From Sulfuricurvum sp. IAE1 (GTDB taxonomy: Bacteria > Campylobacterota > Campylobacteria > Campylobacterales > Sulfurimonadaceae): 7,628 bases of DNA. Positions 1 to 5,729 of the stretch are shown here, piece by piece; positions within the stretch are counted from its first letter, which is position 1; every line of letters begins with the position of its first letter. The notes under the pieces were generated by a model. The model made no database searches. It was not told where the DNA came from and saw nothing but the letters and a program-made list of their open reading frames with translations. Position numbers and translations under genes: made by a program. The stretch spans positions 1-7,628 of the forward strand of contig CAMBHX010000078.1 of the NCBI GenBank assembly GCA_945867285.1. The letters are read 5' to 3'.

Positions 1-40
1 ACGCTAACGCTGCGTTTCCTTCGGCAGGAAGCCCGATTTT
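1..40. other. Palindrome-rich segment just downstream of rnc, window edge
   Basis: This stretch follows the rnc stop codon. It holds two abutting inverted repeats: AACGC-T-GCGTT at 6-16 and TTCCT-tcggc-AGGAA at 16-30. On the plus strand the second is followed by a run of T at 37-41. An ATG at 44-42 overlaps the rnc stop as ATGA and is preceded by AAGGAG, so a translationally coupled gene could start here. Its first 14 codons read MKNRASCRRKRSVS, an arginine-rich string I do not recognise. In related genomes aroC often follows rnc, but the TFGESHG motif near the start of chorismate synthase is absent. The palindromes suggest an intergenic repeat rather than a gene. The window ends too soon to decide. 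Confidence 0.3.
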
Positions 41-733
41 TCATCTTAACTCCTTAGAGAGAATATCCAACGCAATTTTTGCCGCTTCTTGCTGTGCGTG
101 TTTTTTACTTTTTCCCATGGCACTGGCATACCGTTTTCCATCAATGATAGCTGCTATCTCAAACTCTTTTTGATGATCCGGACCGTGTGAAGCTATCAGC
201 TGATAGTCAGGAGTGATACCATAGTGCGCTTGAGTGAGTTCTTGAAGTGACGTTTTGTAATCTTTGAACAACGAGTCCAGAGAAATATCTTGATGGATCA
301 GTTCCAGCAGTTCTACTGTGATATTTCGGACGCTTTCGAGCCCTGATTCGAGATAAATAGCCCCCATAACCGCCTCAAAAGCATTAGCTAACAGAGAACT
401 TTTAGTCCGTCCACGGTTGTTTTCCTCAGCGTTGGATAAAAAGATATGTTCACCTAAATGAAGATGATTTGCTAGAAGCGTGAAGCCATCTTCGTTGACC
501 AAAGAGGCGCGCATCTTGGAAAGATCCCCCTCATCAAACTTGGGAAATCGTTTATAAAGATACTCTCCGACGACCAAATCTAGTACCGCATCCCCTAAAA
601 ACTCAAGTCGCTCATTATTGTAGGGCTGTTTGTGACTTTTGTGGGTCAGCGCTTCAATAAGGAGCTGCATGTTTTGGAATTGGTACCCTAATCGTTGCTG
701 TAGGGTTTGCAGGGTATTCATTTGGTTTTGCAT
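41..733 (-). CDS. rnc: Ribonuclease III
   Basis: Cytoplasmic double-strand-specific endoribonuclease that processes rRNA precursors and structured mRNAs. The 230 residues match the usual length. The N-terminal RNase III domain (about 10-150) carries the signature ERLEFLGDAVLDLVVGEYLY at 41-60, with metal ligands E44 and D48. The second metal site is NAFEA at 117-121, where E120 matches E. coli E117 but N117 replaces the usual aspartate (E. coli D114). The dsRNA-binding domain spans about 158-227 and ends in the typical KSKKHAQQEAAK at 208-219. The ATG at 733 has AAGG directly against it, too close to act as its Shine-Dalgarno. The ATG at 721 (residue 5) has the same AAGG 12 nt upstream and gives a more typical N-terminus, so the true start may be 721. 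A TATAAT box at 760-755 suggests the gene has its own promoter. Confidence 0.97.
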   Translation of the reverse strand: MQNQMNTLQTLQQRLGYQFQNMQLLIEALTHKSHKQPYNNERLEFLGDAVLDLVVGEYLYKRFPKFDEGDLSKMRASLVNEDGFTLLANHLHLGEHIFLSNAEENNRGRTKSSLLANAFEAVMGAIYLESGLESVRNITVELLELIHQDISLDSLFKDYKTSLQELTQAHYGITPDYQLIASHGPDHQKEFEIAAIIDGKRYASAMGKSKKHAQQEAAKIALDILSKELR

Positions 734-754
734 CCTTGATGTTTTGTGGATGCT

Positions 755-760
755 ATTATA
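755..760 (-). promoter_or_regulatory. Predicted -10 box of the rnc promoter
   Basis: The minus strand reads TATAAT, a perfect sigma-70 -10 hexamer, in the gap between rnhA and rnc. Transcription would start near 747-748, giving a leader of about 15 nt to the ATG at 733 or 27 nt to the ATG at 721. No good -35 hexamer sits at the normal distance. The upstream DNA is AT-rich, and sigma-70 promoters of this phylum commonly lack a clear -35. Confidence 0.55.
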
Positions 761-799
761 GCGAATAAGGGCTTGATATAAATCTCAAAAGCAAAGCTT

Positions 800-849
800 T
801 TGTAGCTTTAGGAGGCTATAGGGACATTTGTCCCTGCCATACAAACGGA
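800..849. repeat. Dispersed palindromic element, copy A (rnhA-rnc gap)
   Basis: This 50-bp segment matches 2374-2423 at 44 of 50 positions without gaps. Its core is a perfect palindrome, AGGGACA-tt-TGTCCCT at 820-835. A shorter stem, TAGC with GCTA, lies at its left. On the minus strand it lies just after the rnhA stop. Beyond it, at 786-802, is a further hairpin with 7-bp arms (CAAAAGC, loop of 3, GCTTTTG). Neither hairpin is followed by a T-run on the minus strand, so a classic rho-independent terminator is not supported. REP-like or MITE-like intergenic repeat is the best description; I see no transposase. Confidence 0.75.
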
Positions 850-872
850 CAAGTTCTTCTGGGCGTATCACA

Positions 873-1301
873 TCAATATACGTTTTTAAATTTCTCCGCC
901 TCTTCTTTGGCAATAACATCGCATCGTTCATTTTCGGGGTGCCCGTTGTGTCCTCGCACCCAAACACCGCGTACGGTGTGGATTTTAGAAACGGTGAGAT
1001 AGTCGTTCCATAAATCTGGATTCTTAACCTTGGCAAAGTTACGCTTTACCCAGCCGCTTAACCATTCGTTGACGCCTTTTACAACATAGCTTGAATCAGA
1101 TATAAACGTGACATTGCATGGCTCTTTGAGAGCACGCAATCCCTCGATAACCGCTAGTAGCTCCATACGATTATTCGTCGTGTGTTTTTCCCCACCGCTG
1201 ATGATTTTTTCTACCTCGCCAAAGCGTAAGATAACTCCATATCCACCAGGACCTGGGTTGCCCAGTGCGGATCCATCACAAAAAAGTGTTACCGTCTTCA
1301 A
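873..1301 (-). CDS. rnhA: Ribonuclease HI
   Basis: Cytoplasmic endonuclease that cuts the RNA strand of RNA-DNA hybrids, removing R-loops and primer remnants. The 142 residues form a single RNase H fold, slightly shorter than the E. coli protein (155). All catalytic residues are visible: D9 in FCDGSALGNPGPGGYG, E47 in TTNNRMEL, D69 in FISDSSYVV and D128 in ENERCD. The loop histidine is H118 in VRGHNGHPENERCD. The start is TTG at 1301-1299, chosen because AAAGGA lies 5 nt upstream and the protein begins at the normal place. The first 26 nt overlap the end of the TPR gene, which suggests translational coupling. A repeat element and the rnc promoter follow the gene. Confidence 0.97.
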   Translation of the reverse strand: MKTVTLFCDGSALGNPGPGGYGVILRFGEVEKIISGGEKHTTNNRMELLAVIEGLRALKEPCNVTFISDSSYVVKGVNEWLSGWVKRNFAKVKNPDLWNDYLTVSKIHTVRGVWVRGHNGHPENERCDVIAKEEAEKFKNVY

Positions 1302-2325
1302 ATCGTTCCTTTGTTAAACTCATAGTGTTGTCGATCGTATCAATCGCATGACAGGCAATACAACGATGAAATGCAAATATAGAAGGGGTGTGGCATGAGG
1401 TACAGATATATTCAAACTGCAAGGTCGCCTTGGTGTAATTGGCTCGACCTAACGCCATAAGTGTATCAAATTCAAACGTTGCACTGGTACGAACAAGATT
1501 TAGATCACCACGAGCGCTAAAGAGCTCTTGTAAAAAAGCATTACTGCTGATGATCTCCATATTAAGCTGCTCCAGAGGGACTCTCCACAATATGTCGGCG
1601 ATTCGAGTACACAGCGACTGATCAAAATGACTCCATGCTAAAGCAGGACGATGAGTGAAAAGATAGTCAAATACCAAATAACCCAGCTGTGAATGCTGCG
1701 CATATAAAGCTATAAGATAGTGGGCTTTTTCATCAATGGTAGCTTTGGGGTGACACAACATAGCACGAGCACTAAGATAAAGTTTTTCGGTCGTTTGCGC
1801 CCCCTGAAGCTCTTCGAGAGAGTCCATTACCTCTAAGGCTTTATCGAATTGTTGTAATTGTTCATAAATGAGTATGAGGTGATGCAGTGCTTGTGGCGTT
1901 CGGGGATGGTTACCGAGAATTTGCAAAAAACTTTGGCGTGAACGCTCCAAAAATCCTGCTTTAAAATAGTTGTGTCCTAATTTTAGCAGTATCTCTTTTT
2001 GGGTGAGAGAGTCACTTTTTTTGGCCAAAAGCGCCAAATAAATCTCGATACTTTTTTCAAAATGCCCTTGATGCTCATACCCAATAGCCAGCTGTAGCCA
2101 CGTCTCATTGCTAATAGTGTTCTCTCGAACTTGCGAGCCAATTGTAGCTGTTGCAGTCTCATCAAATTTGCCTAAAAAACTCTCCAAGTCATTATTGTCT
2201 TGAGTGTTCTTGCGCCGTCCTAACCAATAACTGATAAAAGAGATAATAAACAACAGTAAAAAAAAGACGATGACCCCAAACAGAGGATCGCGAAATTCGA
2301 TAAAAAAAGTATTCATGCTAGGCAT
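1276..2325 (-). CDS. LapB (YciM)-like membrane-anchored TPR protein with C-terminal four-cysteine domain
   Basis: 349 residues in three parts. An N-terminal membrane helix (about 15-35, GVIVFFLLLFIISFISYWLG) is followed by RRK, which predicts that the rest faces the cytoplasm. TPR-type helix pairs follow at about 75-101, 110-142 and 144-172, with more degenerate helices to about 300. The C-terminal module has C308, C311, C322 and C325 (YICTSCH then HRCIACH). The cysteine spacing (CX2C-X10-CX2C) equals, from memory, that of the rubredoxin-like domain of E. coli LapB, the FtsH adaptor controlling LpxC degradation and hence LPS synthesis. Sequence similarity outside this architecture is not obvious, so that role is inferred. 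Both pairs also read as CXXCH, the haem c motif, but cytoplasmic topology argues against haem. ATG 2325 was chosen because AAGG lies 9 nt upstream; an in-frame TTG at 2352 is less likely. The gene overlaps rnhA by 26 nt. Confidence 0.85.
   Translation of the reverse strand: MPSMNTFFIEFRDPLFGVIVFFLLLFIISFISYWLGRRKNTQDNNDLESFLGKFDETATATIGSQVRENTISNETWLQLAIGYEHQGHFEKSIEIYLALLAKKSDSLTQKEILLKLGHNYFKAGFLERSRQSFLQILGNHPRTPQALHHLILIYEQLQQFDKALEVMDSLEELQGAQTTEKLYLSARAMLCHPKATIDEKAHYLIALYAQHSQLGYLVFDYLFTHRPALAWSHFDQSLCTRIADILWRVPLEQLNMEIISSNAFLQELFSARGDLNLVRTSATFEFDTLMALGRANYTKATLQFEYICTSCHTPSIFAFHRCIACHAIDTIDNTMSLTKERFEDGNTFL
1307..1312 (-). promoter_or_regulatory. Ribosome binding site supporting the TTG start of rnhA
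   Basis: The minus strand reads AAAGGA, 5 nt before the TTG at 1301. There is no in-frame ATG nearby that would keep the DGSALGNPG catalytic loop, so this site fixes the non-ATG start. It lies inside the coding region of the upstream TPR gene. Confidence 0.7.
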
Positions 2326-2373
2326 TATAACTGACCTTGTACACTTTTGCAAAGATTCTCAATAACATAGTTG

Positions 2374-2423
2374 TTGTAGCTTTAGGGGGTTGTAGGGACA
2401 TTTGTCCCTGCCACTAAAACGGA
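2374..2423. repeat. Dispersed palindromic element, copy B (recJ-TPR gap)
   Basis: This is the second copy of the 50-bp element at 800-849, in the same orientation, with 6 substitutions and no indels. The AGGGACA-tt-TGTCCCT palindrome at 2394-2409 is fully conserved. The left stem, TAGC with GCTA in copy A, here reads TAGC with GTTG, so RNA pairing is kept through G-U wobbles. Its right end runs into a separate long inverted repeat at 2412-2439. The element lies between the recJ stop and the TPR gene start. Confidence 0.75.
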
Positions 2424-2439
2424 TGCATTCGTTTTAGTG
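2412..2439. repeat. Long near-perfect inverted repeat downstream of recJ
   Basis: The arms CACTAAAACG (2412-2421) and CGTTTTAGTG (2430-2439) are perfectly complementary. The 8-nt centre, gatgcatt, is itself almost palindromic around ATGCAT. It starts 19 nt past the recJ stop codon on the minus strand. No T-run follows on the minus strand, so it may protect the 3' end of the mRNA or belong to the repeat element rather than be an intrinsic terminator. Copy A lacks this extension. Confidence 0.7.
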
Positions 2440-2457
2440 CGTAACATCAGTGAAGCG

Positions 2458-4050
2458 TTAATATAGTCGTTCTAGCATGAGCTGCATGGAGGTTTTACCG
2501 TTAAATTCGTTTTTGTTGACCGTATAGGTGAGGGTAACGGTACGATTTTCTGGCATTTCTAGGATACGCCGAAACGCGATAAACTCGAATGTCTCACCAC
2601 GTACACTTGAGGGTCTAAGCTCAAACTTACTGTGAGATTTATCGCTTCCAAACAGCTTTACCGCTACACAATGGGCATTTTTGAGTAAAAATCGAGGGCG
2701 TGGGTTTTGTTCACCGTAGGGTTCAAATTTTTCTAATAAAGGGAGAAGGGCAGGGGAAATGTGCTCCAACTCCCCGAGAATATCACTTTTTGGGACAAAA
2801 GAAGCAGGATCTAGTGCTTTGGCAAATGCATTTATCCCAGCCCTAAAGCTCTCTATATTTTCAAGTGGCATCGAGAGACCTGCTGCCATCGTATGCCCAC
2901 CAAATTTGAGCAAAAGTGACTCTTGCGTTTTGATAAGGCTGTACAAATCCACCTCTCCGATGCTTCGTCCTGACCCTTTGGCAATGCCATCATGGATGCT
3001 CAACACAATAGCGGGCTTTTGGAAATGGTTCACCAGTCGTGATGCTACGATCCCTACAACACCCTCATTCCAACCTTCACCCGCTACAACAATGACGTGA
3101 TCATCGACTGATACACATGCCATGGCAAGTGCTGCGGTATGTGCCTCTATCTCTTTGCGTAAGATATTAAGCTGCGAGAGAAGTTCAAACTGATGAAACG
3201 CTTTTTGAGTGGTATCAGCACTTAAAAACTCCAGCGCTATAGAGGCATCTTCGAGTCGTCCAGCGGCGTTGATACGAGGGGCGATTTGGAATCCGATATC
3301 CTCACTTGAAATATTCGTTTTGTTGAGAACATCTCGGATAATGACAAAAGCTGGGACAGTTGAGGTGTTCATCATCGCTAGACCTGCTTTTACAATAGAG
3401 CGATTAACTCCCGTCAGCGGCATAACATCGGCAATAATGGCGAGGGCTAAAAACGGAAAAAACTGCTTCATATCCACCGCGACACCCAGTTCGTGCTTTA
3501 GCAATCCCATGAATAACCACGCCACTTGTGCACCACAAATCTCTTTGAGAGGGTAGGGACAATCAAGTTGTTTTGGATTGATAATAGCGTAGGCATCAGG
3601 TAAAACGGCACTGGGTGTGTGGTGGTCGGTGATGATGAGGTCAACACCTCTGGCTTTACACACCTGCGCCGCTTCTATGGCGTTGATACCATTGTCCACC
3701 GTAAACACAACATCCGCATCGATGCGCTCCAAGACCCCCCTCGAAACACCGTATCCATCCGTAAATCGATTAGGGATAGTAGCTGTCAATGGGTAATTAA
3801 TGCGTGAAAAGAAACGCTTAACAATTGCCGTTGAGGTAACGCCATCAACATCATAATCTCCAACAACAGCGATTTTTTCCCCTTTTTGGATAGCACGTGC
3901 GAGACGCTGTGCTGCTTTGAGGGCATCTTTTAGAAGGCTGGGATGAGGAATATCGGAAAGTTTCTCATTATGCGCGGTAAAACGCCGCTCCAAAAGTGTT
4001 TCGAGCGCTTCATGGCTCAAAACTGGAATATTAGTGGTTGACTGACTCAA
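2458..4050 (-). CDS. recJ: Single-stranded-DNA-specific exonuclease RecJ
   Basis: 5'-to-3' exonuclease on single-stranded DNA, acting in recombinational repair and mismatch repair. The 530 residues are within the family range. DHH-family motifs appear in order (numbered from the TTG at 4050): GDYDVDG at 64-70, TVDNG at 117-121, TDHH at 141-144 and IADVMP at 206-211, which supply the Mn/Mg ligands. RINAAGRLEDA at 259-269 follows. The DHHA1 part has GEGWNEGVVGIVASR at 324-338 and the conserved FGGH at 383-386. A C-terminal OB-like domain covers about 420-530. No ATG lies near the start. TTG 4050 has AAGG 6 nt upstream, while TTG 4065 has AGGA only 1 nt away, so 4050 is preferred; 4065 would add five residues. 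The start overlaps the pyrG end by 20 nt, so the two are probably cotranscribed and coupled. pyrG and recJ are also neighbours in Campylobacter jejuni. Confidence 0.96.
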   Translation of the reverse strand: MSQSTTNIPVLSHEALETLLERRFTAHNEKLSDIPHPSLLKDALKAAQRLARAIQKGEKIAVVGDYDVDGVTSTAIVKRFFSRINYPLTATIPNRFTDGYGVSRGVLERIDADVVFTVDNGINAIEAAQVCKARGVDLIITDHHTPSAVLPDAYAIINPKQLDCPYPLKEICGAQVAWLFMGLLKHELGVAVDMKQFFPFLALAIIADVMPLTGVNRSIVKAGLAMMNTSTVPAFVIIRDVLNKTNISSEDIGFQIAPRINAAGRLEDASIALEFLSADTTQKAFHQFELLSQLNILRKEIEAHTAALAMACVSVDDHVIVVAGEGWNEGVVGIVASRLVNHFQKPAIVLSIHDGIAKGSGRSIGEVDLYSLIKTQESLLLKFGGHTMAAGLSMPLENIESFRAGINAFAKALDPASFVPKSDILGELEHISPALLPLLEKFEPYGEQNPRPRFLLKNAHCVAVKLFGSDKSHSKFELRPSSVRGETFEFIAFRRILEMPENRTVTLTYTVNKNEFNGKTSMQLMLERLY

Positions 4051-5656
4051 AAGTCGCCTTGACAAATCCTAAAATAGAAGGGTTTGGGCTTTGAAGATGT
4101 GAGGTAAACTCAGGGTGAAATTGTACACCCAAAAACCATGGATGAGCAGGAATTTCAACTGCTTCGATAAGTCCGTGAGATTCCCCAGTGACGATCATTC
4201 CTGCACGTTCAAGCGCCTCACGGTAGGCAGGATTGGCTTCGTAACGATGGCGGTGACGCTCAAAGATTAACGCCTCATTATTGTAAGCTACACGAAGGTT
4301 TGACCCCTCTTTAGTTTCACATGGATATTCACCCAAACGTAATGTGCCCCCCATAGGTGAGCGGTGAGTTCGGATTTGTTCATGTCCCGATTGGTCGATA
4401 AAGTTGTCAATGAGATAAATCATCGGATGGGTCGTAGTGGGATTAAATTCGACGGAGTTAGCATCATCATAACCCAAAACATTGCGTGCATATTCCACAA
4501 CCGAGAGCTGCATTCCCAAACAAATCCCCAAATATGGGATACGATTTTCGCGTGCGTATCGGATAGCTTGGATTTTTCCTTCAACTCCACGGTTCCCAAA
4601 CCCTCCTGCGACAAGAACGCTGTCACATTCAGCGAGAAATGTTTGGGCACCACTGGTTTCAATTTTTTCACTATCAATCCAGTTAATCGCTACACGAGTA
4701 TCCAAATGAGCACCAGAGTGGATAAGGGCTTCGATAAGTGACTTGTACGACTCTTTGAGCTCCAAATATTTGCCCACAAATCCAATAGTCACAAGGTATT
4801 TTGGAGAAACAATTTTTTTGACCAAACTGTCCCACTGTTCCATATCGGGACGAAGCTCACCCAATCTCAATTCTTTAGAAATAGGGGCTAAGATATTTTG
4901 TTGTAAAAAACTCATTGGTACCGCATAAATGGTCTGCTCATCCATTGCTTCGATAATGCTGTCAGAACTTACGTCACACGCCAACGCCAATTTCTTTTTG
5001 AATGTTTTAGGGAGCTTTTCTTCACTTCGAGCAATGATCATTTGAGGGGTGATACCGATACGACGAAGCTCTTGAACAGAGTGTTGTGTAGGTTTGCTTT
5101 TGTGTTCACCGGCCGCTTTGATAAACGGGATAAGAGTAACATGGATAAAAAACGTCCCTTCAACCTCATCGTCATGCTTCATGGTACGAATCGCCTCCAT
5201 AAACGGCAACCCTTCGATGTCACCAACGGTACCGCCTAATTCAACTACCAAGATCTCGTGACCTTCGCCCGCTTTTTTGATACGATCAACGATTTCGCCG
5301 ACGATATGAGGGACAACTTGGATAGTTTGGCCCAAGTATCCGCCACTACGCTCACGCTCGATAACGCTGCTGTAAACTTGTCCTGTCGTAAAATTACTGG
5401 TTTTGAGAAAAGAGTCGTTGAGAAAACGCTCGTAGTTTCCGATATCCAAATCCGTTTCAGCACCGTCTTTGGTAACAAAAACCTCTCCGTGCTCCAAAGG
5501 GCTCATTGTTCCTGGGTCGACGTTGATATATGGATCGATCTTGAGCATTCCCACTTGCTTGCCAGAATGTTTGAGCAATGCCCCGATGCTGGCTGCAGTA
5601 ATTCCTTTTCCAAGGGAACTCAATACCCCACCCGTTACAAATATATATTTTGTCAT
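4031..5656 (-). CDS. pyrG: CTP synthase (glutamine hydrolysing)
   Basis: Converts UTP to CTP using ATP and glutamine in the cytoplasm, the last step of de novo pyrimidine nucleotide synthesis. The 541 residues match the normal full length. The synthetase domain (about 1-270) has the ATP loop GGVLSSLGKG at 9-18, DPYINVDPGTMSP at 41-53 and D71 and E139 as probable Mg ligands. GGTVGDIEG at 141-149 and the UTP/CTP-site segment KSKPTQ at 186-191 follow. The class I glutamine amidotransferase domain (about 290-541) has the oxyanion loop GGFGNRG at 351-357. Its nucleophile is C379 in GICLGMQLS, and the triad is completed by H514 and E516 in HPEF. The ATG at 5656 has AAGGA 6 nt upstream. The promoter region carries a TATAAT box and a strong inverted repeat. 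recJ overlaps the 3' end. Confidence 0.99.
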   Translation of the reverse strand: MTKYIFVTGGVLSSLGKGITAASIGALLKHSGKQVGMLKIDPYINVDPGTMSPLEHGEVFVTKDGAETDLDIGNYERFLNDSFLKTSNFTTGQVYSSVIERERSGGYLGQTIQVVPHIVGEIVDRIKKAGEGHEILVVELGGTVGDIEGLPFMEAIRTMKHDDEVEGTFFIHVTLIPFIKAAGEHKSKPTQHSVQELRRIGITPQMIIARSEEKLPKTFKKKLALACDVSSDSIIEAMDEQTIYAVPMSFLQQNILAPISKELRLGELRPDMEQWDSLVKKIVSPKYLVTIGFVGKYLELKESYKSLIEALIHSGAHLDTRVAINWIDSEKIETSGAQTFLAECDSVLVAGGFGNRGVEGKIQAIRYARENRIPYLGICLGMQLSVVEYARNVLGYDDANSVEFNPTTTHPMIYLIDNFIDQSGHEQIRTHRSPMGGTLRLGEYPCETKEGSNLRVAYNNEALIFERHRHRYEANPAYREALERAGMIVTGESHGLIEAVEIPAHPWFLGVQFHPEFTSHLQSPNPSILGFVKATFESVNH

Positions 5657-5660
5657 CGCT

Positions 5661-5694
5661 CTTCCTTAATGATTGGTTGCTCTTATTAAGGAAG
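5661..5694. promoter_or_regulatory. Perfect 10-bp inverted repeat in the pyrG control region
   Basis: The arms CTTCCTTAAT (5661-5670) and ATTAAGGAAG (5685-5694) are exact reverse complements separated by 14 nt. Read on the minus strand, the start-proximal arm contains the pyrG Shine-Dalgarno AAGGA, and the other arm is its exact complement. The repeat begins 2 nt downstream of the predicted -10 box, so it overlaps the transcription start. It could be an operator for a dimeric regulator. If transcription starts further upstream, it could be an RNA hairpin hiding the ribosome binding site. Confidence 0.6.
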
Positions 5695-5696
5695 GG

Positions 5697-5702
5697 ATTA
5701 TA
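5697..5702 (-). promoter_or_regulatory. Predicted -10 box of the pyrG-recJ promoter
   Basis: The minus strand reads TATAAT inside GGGTATAATCCC. It predicts transcription starting near 5690-5687 and a leader of about 31-35 nt to the ATG at 5656. No convincing -35 hexamer is present. The TATA core is partly symmetric, so weak divergent transcription toward the antiporter gene is possible. Confidence 0.6.
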
Positions 5703-5718
5703 CCCTTTTAAGGCTTAG

Positions 5719-5724
5719 AGGAGG
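5719..5724 (+). promoter_or_regulatory. Strong ribosome binding site of the antiporter gene
   Basis: AGGAGG lies 5 nt before the ATG at 5730, a near-ideal match and spacing. It favours 5730 over the in-frame GTG at 5727, which is only 2 nt away. A downstream in-frame ATG at 5766 has no such site. Confidence 0.75.
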
Positions 5725-5729
5725 ATGTG

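Noticed and set aside
786..802. Hairpin with 7-bp arms as the rho-independent terminator of rnhA
   Set aside because: The stem is AT-rich and no T-run follows on the minus strand, so it cannot be called a terminator.
785..1036. An 83-codon minus-strand frame overlapping rnhA and repeat copy A
   Set aside because: It shares DNA with the catalytic end of rnhA in another frame and runs through a non-coding palindromic element; no ribosome binding site or domain supports it.
2326..2352. Upstream TTG start for the TPR gene adding nine residues
   Set aside because: ATG 2325 has AAGG at a usable distance, and the added MQKCTRSVI has no support.
800..2439. Repeat copies as part of a CRISPR array
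   Set aside because: There are only two copies 1.5 kb apart, separated by genes, with a palindromic core and no spacers.
2759..3556. Plus-strand open frames of about 110 codons opposite recJ
   Set aside because: They are antisense to conserved RecJ motifs on the minus strand, have no recognisable domain, and look like shadows of the real gene.
5258..5689. A 143-codon open frame on the plus strand opposite the start of pyrG
   Set aside because: It lies wholly antisense to a clear full-length CTP synthase and its leader, has no family resemblance, and the long frame is explained by pyrG codon use.
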